40,066 nt of DNA from an uncultured Flavobacteriaceae bacterium (lineage in GTDB: Bacteria > Bacteroidota > Bacteroidia > Flavobacteriales > Flavobacteriaceae): the NCBI GenBank assembly GCA_905479745.1, contig CAJQNO010000007.1, positions 1 through 40,066 on the forward strand. Direction: 5' to 3'. The notes under the pieces were generated by a model. The model ran no database searches. It worked only from the letters and a program-made list of their open reading frames with translations, and was not told the origin of the DNA. Numbering within the stretch: position 1 is the stretch's first letter; every line of letters begins with the position of its first letter. Of this stretch, positions 26,392 to 34,637 are shown one piece after another. A program made the translations under genes and the position numbers.

Positions 26392-28884
26392 ATGATGCGT
26401 AACTACGTTATTAAGTGCTTTCTTTTCAGCATAATTACCCTCACTACTTTTGCACAACAACCCAAAAAACCAACCGCTTCCGAAATTTATCACAACCTTG
26501 AAAGATTAAACTTTTTAGGTTCAGCATTATACATCGCGGCGCATCCCGACGATGAGAACACCCGCCTCATTTCATGGCTTGCCAACGATTTAAAAGCTCG
26601 TACAGCCTATCTGTCTGTTACCCGAGGCGACGGCGGACAAAATCTGGTTGGACCGGAGATCCGGGAACTGCTGGGAGTGATAAGAACTCAGGAATTACTG
26701 GCAGCCAGACGTACCGATGGCGGGGAACAGTTTTTTACCAGAGCAATCGATTTTGGTTATTCGAAACATTCGGATGAGACGCTGGAGATCTGGAATAAAA
26801 AAGAAGTATTGGGTGATGTGGTTCGCGCCATCCGAAAATTCCGGCCGGATGTAATCATCAACCGATTCGATCATCGAACCCCGGGAACCACTCACGGTCA
26901 TCATACTTCCTCCGCTATGTTAAGTGTAGAAGCCTTCGATCTTGTAAATGACCCCACCCAATACCCCGATACAGCTAAAAAGTATGGAGTTTGGCAACCG
27001 AAAAGATTATTCTTCAATAATTATTGGTCTTTTTACAACGATCCGGACCGCTATGCAGAAGCCGATATGACCAATATCGTCCAACTTAACACAGGCACCT
27101 ACTACCCTTCCCTCGGACTTTCAAATGGTGAAATTGCCTCCCTGAGCAGAAGCATGCACAAATCGCAAGGCTTTGGAAGTACCGGTAGAAGAGGCGATGA
27201 AAAGGAGTGGCTGGAATTTTTGAAGGGTGATTTTCAAAAGAACAAAACCGATCTCTTCGAGGGAATCGATACAAGTTGGAGTCGCGTACAAGGAGGCGAA
27301 GCTATTGGAGCCATTCTTGATCCCCTGGAGGATAACTTCAATTTCCAGGATCCCTCGGCCATGCTACCACAATTACTCAAGGCTTATTCTTTGGTTTCCT
27401 TGCTGAAAGATCCGTATTGGAAAGAGATCAAATTAAAACAACTTGAACAACTTATCCTCGACTGTGGTGGTGTTTACCTGGAAGCGGTGGCCAATACCAA
27501 TGCCATCAACCCAAAAGGTACATACCAGCTTACCCTAGAAGCGATCAACCGATCAGACTATCCGGTATCTCTGCGTTCCATCAACACCCCGGACGGGAGG
27601 GAGATCATGAACGAGCTTAAAGATCTTAAGCCCAACGTTAATTTTACCACATCTGTCTCTATGATGTGCGAAAAACAGGGTGCCTCGGCACCTTACTGGC
27701 TGAACGAAAAAGGTAGTCTTGGGATGTACAAGGCACCTGAAGAACTTATTGGGCTGCCCGAAAAACCTGCACCCGAGCAAGTAATTTTTAATCTCAGCTT
27801 TGGAAGAACTCAGCTAGCCGTGGAAAGAGACGTGGTATATAAATACAACGACCCGGTAAAAGGGGAAGTCTACCAGCCTTTTGAGATCTTGCCGGAAGTG
27901 ACCACGAGTATCCCGGAAAAGGTAATTATATTTCCAGGTGGTGAGAGCCGGGATGTCCCGGTAACAATAGTTGCAGGTAGAGATAGTATAAATGGAACGG
28001 TACACTTAAATCATCCCGAAGGCTGGCAGGTTAGCCCGGCCCAACAGCTGTTCGAAATCGATATAAAAGGTGCCTCTCAAACAGTGATCTTCAAGGTGAC
28101 TCCGCCGGAGACCCAAAGTGAAGGATACCTAAAACCCCTTGTGTCCCTGGGAAGTAGATTTTATGATAAAGAGCTGGTTACCATAGACTATGAACATATT
28201 CCCTTTCAACGAGTTTTGATGCCTTCGGAGGCAAAAGTGGTTCGTATCGATATAGCGAAAAAAGGTGAACGTATTGGTTATATAAATGGTGCCGGTGATG
28301 CGGTCCCGGAGAGTCTAAGTTATATTGGTTATGAGATAACTTCCATCGATCCTGCAGACATTTCTTCAGAAAAAATAAAAGATTTTGATGCGATCGTTGT
28401 GGGCATTCGGGCCTACAATACAGTGCCCGAATTAGCGTTCAAACAGGATGTTCTCATGGATTATGTTAAAAATGGAGGAGTGATGCTGGTACAGTATAAT
28501 ACCAACCGGCGATTGGTCACAGATCAGCTTGCTCCTTATACATTGGAATTATCCCGTGACAGGGTTACGAACGAGAATTCAAAGGTCACCATCCTCGAAC
28601 CGAATCACCCGGCTTTAACAAGTCCTAATAAGATCACCCAATCCGATTTCAACGGTTGGGTACAGGAAAGAGGGTTATATTTCCCTAATGAATGGGACGA
28701 ACATTTTATCCCACTACTCGCCATGAACGACGCTTCCGATCCCGAATTGAAAGGTTCGCTTTTGGTAGCCGCCTATGGTGATGGCTATTATGTGTATACC
28801 GGATTGAGCTTTTTTAGAGAATTGCCGGCAGGTGTTAGTGGCGCATACCGATTGTTTGCTAACTTGTTATCTTTAGGGAAATAG
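26392..28884 (+). CDS. Secreted PIG-L-family (LmbE-like) deacetylase
   Basis: 830 residues. Signal peptide 1-22 (FAQQ). Deacetylase domain at about 43-250: AAHPDDE (49-55, Zn His51 and catalytic Asp53) and the downstream THGHHTS (167-173) with further Zn-binding His. The middle (about 350-620) is beta-rich with NEW3-like modules, and the C-terminus (about 660-825) looks like a glutamine-amidotransferase-like flavodoxin fold (FDAIVVGIRAYNT, YVKNGGVMLVQYNT). The family removes N-acetyl groups from GlcNAc-type sugars; this large exported form is common in Bacteroidota. It is followed by a membrane microprotein and a symporter, suggesting one transcript for extracellular processing and uptake of a substrate. 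Confidence 0.93.
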   Translation: MMRNYVIKCFLFSIITLTTFAQQPKKPTASEIYHNLERLNFLGSALYIAAHPDDENTRLISWLANDLKARTAYLSVTRGDGGQNLVGPEIRELLGVIRTQELLAARRTDGGEQFFTRAIDFGYSKHSDETLEIWNKKEVLGDVVRAIRKFRPDVIINRFDHRTPGTTHGHHTSSAMLSVEAFDLVNDPTQYPDTAKKYGVWQPKRLFFNNYWSFYNDPDRYAEADMTNIVQLNTGTYYPSLGLSNGEIASLSRSMHKSQGFGSTGRRGDEKEWLEFLKGDFQKNKTDLFEGIDTSWSRVQGGEAIGAILDPLEDNFNFQDPSAMLPQLLKAYSLVSLLKDPYWKEIKLKQLEQLILDCGGVYLEAVANTNAINPKGTYQLTLEAINRSDYPVSLRSINTPDGREIMNELKDLKPNVNFTTSVSMMCEKQGASAPYWLNEKGSLGMYKAPEELIGLPEKPAPEQVIFNLSFGRTQLAVERDVVYKYNDPVKGEVYQPFEILPEVTTSIPEKVIIFPGGESRDVPVTIVAGRDSINGTVHLNHPEGWQVSPAQQLFEIDIKGASQTVIFKVTPPETQSEGYLKPLVSLGSRFYDKELVTIDYEHIPFQRVLMPSEAKVVRIDIAKKGERIGYINGAGDAVPESLSYIGYEITSIDPADISSEKIKDFDAIVVGIRAYNTVPELAFKQDVLMDYVKNGGVMLVQYNTNRRLVTDQLAPYTLELSRDRVTNENSKVTILEPNHPALTSPNKITQSDFNGWVQERGLYFPNEWDEHFIPLLAMNDASDPELKGSLLVAAYGDGYYVYTGLSFFRELPAGVSGAYRLFANLLSLGK

Positions 28885-28886
28885 CT

Positions 28887-28994
28887 ATGGAAGAAAAAGT
28901 AAAATACAAATGGAAATGGAGTTATACCTTATTAATCCTGCTTAATGCCATTTATATCGTTCTCTTTTACTATTTAATGCAAAGTTATAACTGA
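28887..28994 (+). CDS. 35-residue single-TM microprotein coupled to the symporter
   Basis: A short frame opens at ATG 28887, 2 nt after the PIG-L stop, and ends at TGA 28992-28994, whose last base is the first base of the symporter ATG (TGATG). The product has a basic N-terminus EEKVKYKWKWS, one hydrophobic segment TLLILLNAIYIVLFYYLM (14-31) and QSYN. Tight packing on both sides and the membrane-helix design support a real gene. Some other sodium/solute symporters have small membrane partners, so it may be an accessory subunit of the following transporter. No homologue was identified by me. Confidence 0.7.
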   Translation: MEEKVKYKWKWSYTLLILLNAIYIVLFYYLMQSYN

Positions 28995-30691
28995 TGAGTT
29001 TCGATAACCTGGGGCAAATAGATTGGATCGTACTCATTAGTACCTTAGTTTTCATAGTGCTTTACGGCACTTATAAAGCCAGGGGAAGTAAGAATGTTGT
29101 CGATTACCTTAAGGGAGGCAATCAGGCCAAATGGTGGACCATTGGATTAAGTGTGATGGCTACCCAGGCCAGCGCGATTACCTTTCTATCTACTCCCGGC
29201 CAGGCCTTTCACGACGGGATGGGCTTTGTGCAATTCTATTTTGGACTTCCCCTTGCCATGGTGGTGATATGTCTGGTTTTTATTCCTCTATATCATAGAT
29301 TAAAAGTCTTTACGGCTTATGAATATCTGGAAACTAGATTCGATCTTAAAACACGCACATTAACAGCCATACTGTTTTTAATTCAGCGCGGACTGGCGGC
29401 CGGGATCACCATCTTTGCGCCTGCCATTATTCTATCTGCTGTACTGGAATGGAACCTGTTTTATCTTAATATTATTATTGGTGTCCTTGTGATCATTTAC
29501 ACGGTAAGTGGGGGTACAAGAGCTGTAAGTGTTACCCAGAAACAGCAAATGGCTGTTATTATGGGTGGGATGCTCATTGCTTTTTTAATTATTCTGAATT
29601 ATCTGCCGCTGGACATCTCCATGGATAAAGCGCTGGATATAGCCGGAGCCAATGGTAAAATGGAGATCCTGGATTTTTCTTTCGATTTTGAAAATCGTTA
29701 TACATTCTGGAGCGGAATTATTGGCGGTAGTTTCCTAGCCCTCTCCTACTTTGGGACAGATCAGAGCCAGGTGCAACGATACCTGTCTGGCAGATCTGTA
29801 AGGCAGAGCCAGATGGGTATGATCATGAATGGTCTCCTTAAAGTGCCTTTGCAATTCTTCATCCTGCTCATTGGGGTGATGGTGTTTGTATTCTACCAGT
29901 TCAACGCGTCCCCGTTACATTTTAATCCTGCCGGTGTTAAAGATGTGATGAATTCGGAATACGCCACAGAATACCAGGCTCTCGAGGACCATAAGCGGCT
30001 TCTTGAAAACGACCTCAGAGTAAAGCAGATCGAATACGCAAAGGCAGATGATCCGTCTAAAGAACTCGATCTTAAGGCAGAGATCCTGCAATTGAACAAA
30101 GCAGAAGATTCGCTGCGTAACCAAAGTAAGGTGCTCATTAAAAAAGCTAACCCCAATGCCGAGACCAATGATAAGGATTATGTTTTTATTCATTTTATTC
30201 TGAATAATCTCCCCCGCGGACTCATAGGCCTGCTCCTGGCCGTTATCCTGAGTGCGGCCATGTCTTCCACTGCTTCCGAATTGAACGCGTTGGGATCCAC
30301 TACGGCAATAGATCTTTACAGGCGAAATACGCCCGGACAAACCGAAAAACACTATATGATTGCCTCCAAATGGTTCACCTTTCTCTGGGGAGTGATCGCA
30401 ATATGCGTTGCCAGTATCGCTAATTTGTTCGATAACCTCATCCAATTGGTGAATATTATAGGATCTATTTTCTACGGAAACGTCCTGGGGATCTTCCTCC
30501 TGGCGTTTTTTATAAAATTTGTAAAGAGCAGGGCCACCTTTATTGCCGCCCTTATAACACAAGTGATTGTAATTGTTGTGTGGTGGATCGATCTTATGCC
30601 CTATCTATGGCTCAACGTATTGGGATGTGTGCTCGTTATGGGAATAGCGGCATTACTGCAGCTTGTCTTGGGACGAAAAGATGAAAAATAA
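28994..30691 (+). CDS. Sodium:solute symporter with a soluble coiled-coil insertion
   Basis: 565 residues of the SSS (LeuT-fold) type, about 13 membrane segments: the early GLSVMATQASAITFLSTPG (51-69) and SYFGTDQSQVQRYLSGRS (251-268) are family signatures. It should import a sugar, amino acid or similar solute with Na+. Residues about 317-392 form a highly charged, helical coiled-coil-like insertion (EDHKRLLENDLRVKQIEYAK and following) between two membrane segments, longer than the usual loop. It begins within the stop of the microprotein and is downstream of the PIG-L deacetylase, so the imported solute may be a product of that enzyme. Substrate unknown. Confidence 0.94.
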   Translation: MSFDNLGQIDWIVLISTLVFIVLYGTYKARGSKNVVDYLKGGNQAKWWTIGLSVMATQASAITFLSTPGQAFHDGMGFVQFYFGLPLAMVVICLVFIPLYHRLKVFTAYEYLETRFDLKTRTLTAILFLIQRGLAAGITIFAPAIILSAVLEWNLFYLNIIIGVLVIIYTVSGGTRAVSVTQKQQMAVIMGGMLIAFLIILNYLPLDISMDKALDIAGANGKMEILDFSFDFENRYTFWSGIIGGSFLALSYFGTDQSQVQRYLSGRSVRQSQMGMIMNGLLKVPLQFFILLIGVMVFVFYQFNASPLHFNPAGVKDVMNSEYATEYQALEDHKRLLENDLRVKQIEYAKADDPSKELDLKAEILQLNKAEDSLRNQSKVLIKKANPNAETNDKDYVFIHFILNNLPRGLIGLLLAVILSAAMSSTASELNALGSTTAIDLYRRNTPGQTEKHYMIASKWFTFLWGVIAICVASIANLFDNLIQLVNIIGSIFYGNVLGIFLLAFFIKFVKSRATFIAALITQVIVIVVWWIDLMPYLWLNVLGCVLVMGIAALLQLVLGRKDEK

Positions 30692-30693
30692 AA

Positions 30694-30717
30694 AAAGGAG
30701 CAGTTTACTGCTCCTTT
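30694..30717. terminator. Bidirectional intrinsic terminator
   Basis: AAAGGAGCAG (30694-30703) pairs with CTGCTCCTTT (30708-30717) around TTTA. It is shared by the plus-strand symporter transcript and the minus-strand small secreted gene; the minus side carries an A-rich run that gives a long T-tract. Confidence 0.85.
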
Positions 30718-30738
30718 ATCAATTGAAAATTAACCGAT

Positions 30739-31080
30739 CTAGTTTAGTCCGGTCTTTACCAAGTAGGAAGAACGCTCACCCTGATTTGTTACAAAGGTAA
30801 ATTTGTAATCACCTTTGTGGGCCCATTCGAAATTGAATCGTTTCCCCAGACTGGTGTCGCTCCCTAAACTTTGTTTAAATACCAGTTCACCATTTGGATT
30901 GTAAATATATAGGGTGTAGGTATTATTTTGAGTGTTCAGGATCGAAATATCAACTGTTTCGTTCGAGTTCGTAATCGTTACATCGCTGTTGTTTCCTACG
31001 ATTAACTTTTCGTTGTTTGCGGTTGCTGTTAGGGTTGCTATCAGCGTACCTGCCATTAGAATTCTTTTAATTGTTTTCAT
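30739..31080 (-). CDS. Small secreted beta-sandwich-like protein
   Basis: 113 residues from ATG 31080. Signal peptide about 1-21 (MKTIKRILMAGTLIATLTATA). The mature 90 residues are strand-rich (TYTLYIYNPNGELVFKQSLG, YKFTFVTNQGERSSYLV) and resemble a single immunoglobulin-like or T9SS-C-terminal-like beta domain, also akin to DUF3244-type small proteins. There is no catalytic motif and only a distant resemblance to sorting domains. The frame extends back to a TTG at 31104, but the signal peptide starts at 31080. The nearest -7-like box on the minus strand is CATCTTTG (31107-31114), one mismatch. Confidence 0.72.
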   Translation of the reverse strand: MKTIKRILMAGTLIATLTATANNEKLIVGNNSDVTITNSNETVDISILNTQNNTYTLYIYNPNGELVFKQSLGSDTSLGKRFNFEWAHKGDYKFTFVTNQGERSSYLVKTGLN

Positions 31081-31222
31081 AACATAAAGATTTAAATTCA
31101 ACAATACAAAGATGCGTCACTCCCCTACACCATCCATCCACTTAATAGGCCAATAAATATGTTTTTTTAACCTATACTATATGTTAATAAACTATTAAGG
31201 TTAAAATAGCATATATTTTGGT

Positions 31223-31230
31223 TAAATTTG
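31223..31230 (+). promoter_or_regulatory. -7 box of the AraC-type regulator gene
   Basis: TAAATTTG is an exact match, 38 nt before the ATG at 31269. It is flanked by TACTATA (31175-31181) and TATAGTA (31231-31237), inverted copies 49 nt apart, a possible operator for autoregulation. Confidence 0.45.
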
Positions 31231-31268
31231 TATAGTAGACCCAAAATGATTAGTCTTATTTTAACCCT

Positions 31269-32147
31269 ATGAAAATGAGCAAGAACCCGGTTTTAGAATC
31301 TATATCGCCCAAATTCGGGAGTTCGTTGAAGGTGCTAAACTTTTTAGGAGCCACCAACGAACATGCGCCTACTTGGCATTTCCACCCGGAAATGGAGATC
31401 GCCTATATAAATGGGGGCAGCGGGAAAAGGCATATAGGGAATCATATTTCTTATTACAATGACGGAGACCTTATCTTTATTGGAGCCAATTTGCCTCATT
31501 TTGGTTTTACAGACAGCTTGACCGGAAATAAGAGTGAAGTGGTTATCCAGGTGAAAGAAGACTTTCTGGGTCCGGATTTTTTCAAGGCTCCCGAGATGCA
31601 GAAGATCAACCAACTGTTAACGCGGAGTAAGCAGGGAATCGTCTTTCACGAATCGGTCCGTGAGGTTGTAGGGCCACAGATCGAAGCCTTACTGGAACTT
31701 TCCAATTTCGAACAACTCCTTTCTTTTCTGAAGATCTTACAGCAGCTCTCCGAGACAGACGACTACACTCTCTTGAACGTTGAAAAGGTGGTACTCGAGT
31801 CTAAGCCTCAGGATGCTCAGCGTATGGATACCATTTTTTCCTTCGTAAGTAAAGAATTTACACGACCCATTTCTCTTGCAGAGATAGCCGATATGGTGAG
31901 TATGACAGAGCAGGCATTCAGCAGGTATTTCAGAAAGAAGAATGGGAAAACCTTTACTCAGTTTGTTAATGAATACCGTCTGGTACACGCTTCTAAGCTG
32001 CTTAGCGAGCAACACCTCAGTATAACTGATGTGTGCTATGCAAGTGGATTTAATAACTTCTCACATTTCAACAAGAGTTTTAAAGCTTTTACAGGAAAAA
32101 GTCCATCCAAATACCGCGATGCCTTTAAAAATGTGTTGGAAACCTGA
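31269..32147 (+). CDS. AraC-family transcriptional regulator with cupin sensor domain
   Basis: 292 residues. N-terminal cupin (about 20-110: HFHPEMEIAYINGGSGKRHIG, YYNDGDLIFIGANLPH) and C-terminal double helix-turn-helix AraC/XylS domain (about 190-288: SLAEIADMVSMTEQAFSRYF, then ITDVCYASGFNNFSHFNKSF and the end GKSPSKYR). It binds DNA and probably responds to a small sugar-like effector in the cupin pocket. No obvious target gene follows; the next gene has its own promoter region. A second ATG at 31275 is possible. Confidence 0.94.
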   Translation: MKMSKNPVLESISPKFGSSLKVLNFLGATNEHAPTWHFHPEMEIAYINGGSGKRHIGNHISYYNDGDLIFIGANLPHFGFTDSLTGNKSEVVIQVKEDFLGPDFFKAPEMQKINQLLTRSKQGIVFHESVREVVGPQIEALLELSNFEQLLSFLKILQQLSETDDYTLLNVEKVVLESKPQDAQRMDTIFSFVSKEFTRPISLAEIADMVSMTEQAFSRYFRKKNGKTFTQFVNEYRLVHASKLLSEQHLSITDVCYASGFNNFSHFNKSFKAFTGKSPSKYRDAFKNVLET

Positions 32148-32225
32148 ATTCTCAACGATGTGCTCTAAATTCTAAAAGGAAGTACCCAAATACTAAGTAA
32201 ATTAATTTAACTTGTTCTTTATCAA

Positions 32226-32233
32226 TAGGTTTA
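32226..32233 (+). promoter_or_regulatory. -7 box of the T9SS-cargo gene
   Basis: TAGGTTTA fits TAnnTTTG except for the last base, 23 nt before the ATG at 32257. No clear -33 box. The 109-nt gap after the AraC gene holds nothing else seen. Confidence 0.35.
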
Positions 32234-32256
32234 TGTAAACTAAAATCCATTGAATT

Positions 32257-33411
32257 ATGAGAACAATTACTACAATTTGCGCCTTTGTGGCCCTATCGCT
32301 CACAATTTCGTTAAGCGCTCAGCAAACCAGAAGTATATCCCAATTGATGGATGTACTCAAACAGAACCACAAGGGAAGTATAACAGATGTTTTTAGCACG
32401 GCAGAGATTGCGCTACTTCGCGATCATCTCAATACGGCCAATTATACCGACGCCTCCAGGGTGATGGGAGACCTGGGGATCCATACCACCGAAAATACCC
32501 TTGCCAACTTCGCTAAGATCGATAAAATGGATCTTTCCACGATCACTATTATCGCACCTTCCCCACTCAACGAATTTGAAGGGGCTGGCGCTACAGTACC
32601 AATGACCAACGGTTCCACAGTGGTGGATAACGATAATAATTTCTACCATGTAAATGCAAACGGTACTTATACAGCTATTGGCCCGATCATGCCAGATGCC
32701 GGACAATCGTTTACGGGCCTGGAATATACTTCAGATGGAAATTTATACGGAATAGCCACAAATGGCTCAGGTAGCACTCGACTTTACCAGATAAATCTAA
32801 CTAACCAGACTGCTACGCCGGTGGGTACCGACAACGGACTAGTTGTTGGTATCGCCCTGGGCCGCGACATGAATAATAATTTGTTTAGTTATGACATTGA
32901 TACAAACCTTGTATACCGTATAGATCGGTTAACCGGTACGCCTACTCTGTTAGGTGATATAGGTTTCGACGCCAATTTTGGGCAGGGAATGGGATATCAC
33001 CCGGGAGATGATAAATTGTACATTTCGGCTTTCAACAACACCAGTTTCAAGCCGGAGTTAAGAACGGTCGACACCAATACCGGGGCGTCAACCCTGGTAG
33101 GGACAATAGTTCCGGCGCAAACCTATCAGTTTGCCTGGATGAGTCTGTTCGATACGCTATTAGGTACAGATAACCCGGCCAATATTGAGTTTCAGATAAG
33201 TCCTAACCCGGTGAGAGATATACTCACGGTTTCTTCGGAAATGAATATCGAAACTGTGGCAATATATTCGGTACTGGGGCAATTAATTCAGCAAAGCCGA
33301 ACAGATAGTTCGAGGGTGACGATCGACGTTTCAGCCCTGAACAGCGGAGTTTATATTATTACGCTGGTTAACGGTGAACGATCGACCACCAAAAAATTCA
33401 TTAAGCTGTAA
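32257..33411 (+). CDS. T9SS type A sorting-domain protein with propeller-like repeats
   Basis: 384 residues. Signal peptide about 1-22 (LSLTISLSAQQ). The body (about 95-300) has repeated short beta motifs such as DGNLYGIATNGSGSTRLYQI, NNLFSYDIDTNLVYRI and DDKLYISAFNNTSFKPELR, typical of beta-propeller-like blades. The end (about 305-384) is a T9SS type A sorting domain: FQISPNPVRDILTVSSE, VAIYSVLGQLIQ, SGVYIITL and terminal KKFIKL. It should be exported by the Por secretion system to the cell surface or outside, with the domain cleaved. Function of the propeller part unknown. Confidence 0.92.
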   Translation: MRTITTICAFVALSLTISLSAQQTRSISQLMDVLKQNHKGSITDVFSTAEIALLRDHLNTANYTDASRVMGDLGIHTTENTLANFAKIDKMDLSTITIIAPSPLNEFEGAGATVPMTNGSTVVDNDNNFYHVNANGTYTAIGPIMPDAGQSFTGLEYTSDGNLYGIATNGSGSTRLYQINLTNQTATPVGTDNGLVVGIALGRDMNNNLFSYDIDTNLVYRIDRLTGTPTLLGDIGFDANFGQGMGYHPGDDKLYISAFNNTSFKPELRTVDTNTGASTLVGTIVPAQTYQFAWMSLFDTLLGTDNPANIEFQISPNPVRDILTVSSEMNIETVAIYSVLGQLIQQSRTDSSRVTIDVSALNSGVYIITLVNGERSTTKKFIKL

Positions 33412-33413
33412 AA

Positions 33414-33445
33414 AAAAAGCCTTCAGAAAAAACTGAAGGCTTTTT
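33414..33445. terminator. Shared bidirectional terminator
   Basis: AAAAAGCCTTCAG (33414-33426) pairs with CTGAAGGCTTTTT (33433-33445), 13 pairs, loop AAAAAA. It separates the convergent T9SS-cargo and DUF2911 genes. Confidence 0.9.
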
Positions 33446-33464
33446 AAATTATAATAGGCACTAA

Positions 33465-34310
33465 TTACATAGCACCCCATTCTTTTAAACTTTTAGAATT
33501 TAGGGCGATATAATCATCGTTCCCAGCCTTTTGGGCTAATTCTAGAGATTTCTTGGCTGCTTTTATGGCTCCACCTTTGTCGCCAGACTTAGCGTAAATA
33601 AGCGATTGTTGTCTATGAAACCAGAAGGCAGGTTCTTCACGCATCTCGATGGCCTTATCTATCCATTTCTTAGCCTTAGAGATATCTTTCCCCGATTCGA
33701 GGTAATATACCGCAGCCGAGTAGTAGTCGTTGGCAGAAGGCCCCGACATAACCTCGTCTATGCTTGCTGAAACATGTTGATCTGTATAGAACTTTATTGG
33801 CACTGCCACATACAGTTTTTCCCAGATTATACCCAGGTTTGCAGAATTATTGGTAATGTCATCGAAGGTCATGGTAAATGTTTGTACTTCCATCGGCATA
33901 GGAAAGATCTGCGCCTTTAATTTCGCGGCCACCTTAGTATCATCCCACTTTTGAGGAGTTCCCCAGTTGTTTGCGTCCGAGTAGAAATAAACTTCCCAGC
34001 TTTGTGCACCAGGCTTGGTGTAAATTGCATAGGTTCCGGGCGCTAGCTTGGTCCCTCCTACTTCTACAGCATTACTAAAAGTAATTTTTGTGTTGGCATT
34101 GGCTCCGGTTCGCCATATCTTGTCATAAGGAACCAATCCTCCAAAGATGGTTCTGCCTTTCATGGACGGACGAGAATATTCCAGGGTCACGTCTGTAAGT
34201 CCTACTGTTTGTTCGATCTTCTGAAAAGGACTTGGTGCGGGTGTTTGTAGTTGTGAATATGCCGAAATACTTACGGAGATCGCACATACTAATAATAATA
34301 ATTTTTTCAT
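33465..34310 (-). CDS. DUF2911 protein with helical-repeat C-terminus
   Basis: 281 residues. Signal peptide 1-19 (SAYSQ). Residues about 25-170 match DUF2911: VTLEYSRPSMKGRTIFGGLVPY in two parts, IWRTGANANTKITFS, KLAPGTYAIYTKPG, WGTPQKWDD. Residues about 190-281 are TPR-like helices (AVYYLESGKDISKAKKWIDKAIEM, YAKSGDKGGAIKAAKKSLELA). The family is frequent in Bacteroidota, periplasmic, of unknown function. A -7-like TAATTTCG box lies on the minus strand at 34336-34343, 26 nt upstream of the start. Confidence 0.93.
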   Translation of the reverse strand: MKKLLLLVCAISVSISAYSQLQTPAPSPFQKIEQTVGLTDVTLEYSRPSMKGRTIFGGLVPYDKIWRTGANANTKITFSNAVEVGGTKLAPGTYAIYTKPGAQSWEVYFYSDANNWGTPQKWDDTKVAAKLKAQIFPMPMEVQTFTMTFDDITNNSANLGIIWEKLYVAVPIKFYTDQHVSASIDEVMSGPSANDYYSAAVYYLESGKDISKAKKWIDKAIEMREEPAFWFHRQQSLIYAKSGDKGGAIKAAKKSLELAQKAGNDDYIALNSKSLKEWGAM

Positions 34311-34438
34311 TTGTGGTGTGTGTTTTGGTTTCCTACGAAATTACGATTTGAATGGGTTGTAAACAGTTAATAAAAACTTAAAAGAAACAAACGAATTTGA
34401 AGCCGGAGATCTATAATTTCAGCATATACGGGAAATGT

Positions 34439-34494
34439 GTTAAACTTTTGTTTAACTGTTATTCTGTCTAAAGAAATGAGCTTAACTTTAGACA
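34439..34494 (+). promoter_or_regulatory. Operator array and promoter region of the photolyase operon
   Basis: Two perfect inverted repeats stand in 56 nt: GTTAAAC-TTTT-GTTTAAC (34439-34456), and TGTCTAAAG (34465-34473) with its complement CTTTAGACA (34486-34494), centres 21 nt apart. All four arms fit the loose half-site WGTYTAAM. The second repeat covers a -7-like TAACTTTA (34483-34490), 14 nt before the ATG at 34504, so a bound protein would block RNA polymerase. The regulator is not in the window. The rest of the 34311-34438 stretch shows nothing else besides the divergent DUF2911 promoter. Confidence 0.6.
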
Positions 34495-34503
34495 AAAAAT
34501 AAT

Positions 34504-34626
34504 ATGAAACTAAGAAATTTACTACTCAGATTCTGGCGAGTCTTCGAGGTTACAGAACGAGATAAAGCCAGATATCGGTTACTACGAATGAACAAGAGAT
34601 TTGTTTCATCGGGAGATAAATCTTAA
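34504..34626 (+). CDS. 40-residue basic microprotein, first gene of the photolyase operon
   Basis: ATG 34504 to TAA 34624-34626. The product MKLRNLLLRFWRVFEVTERD then KARYRLLRMNKRFVSSGDKS is basic and likely amphipathic-helical, with no signal peptide or full membrane helix. It starts 9 nt after the operator array and stops 11 nt before the SRPBCC gene, so it is placed as the first cistron. No family recognised. It might be a leader peptide or a small regulator; that is speculation from position. The A-rich AAAAAATAATATG leader is normal here. Confidence 0.6.
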   Translation: MKLRNLLLRFWRVFEVTERDKARYRLLRMNKRFVSSGDKS

Positions 34627-34637
34627 ACCCGGGGTTA

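Noticed and set aside
29915..30562. 215-residue minus-strand frame opposite the symporter
   Set aside because: Antisense to conserved SSS coding sequence, no start signal and no domain.
34465..34494. Intrinsic terminator made from TGTCTAAAG and CTTTAGACA
   Set aside because: It is followed by A on the plus strand and no gene upstream on that strand ends nearby; position over the -7 box fits an operator better.
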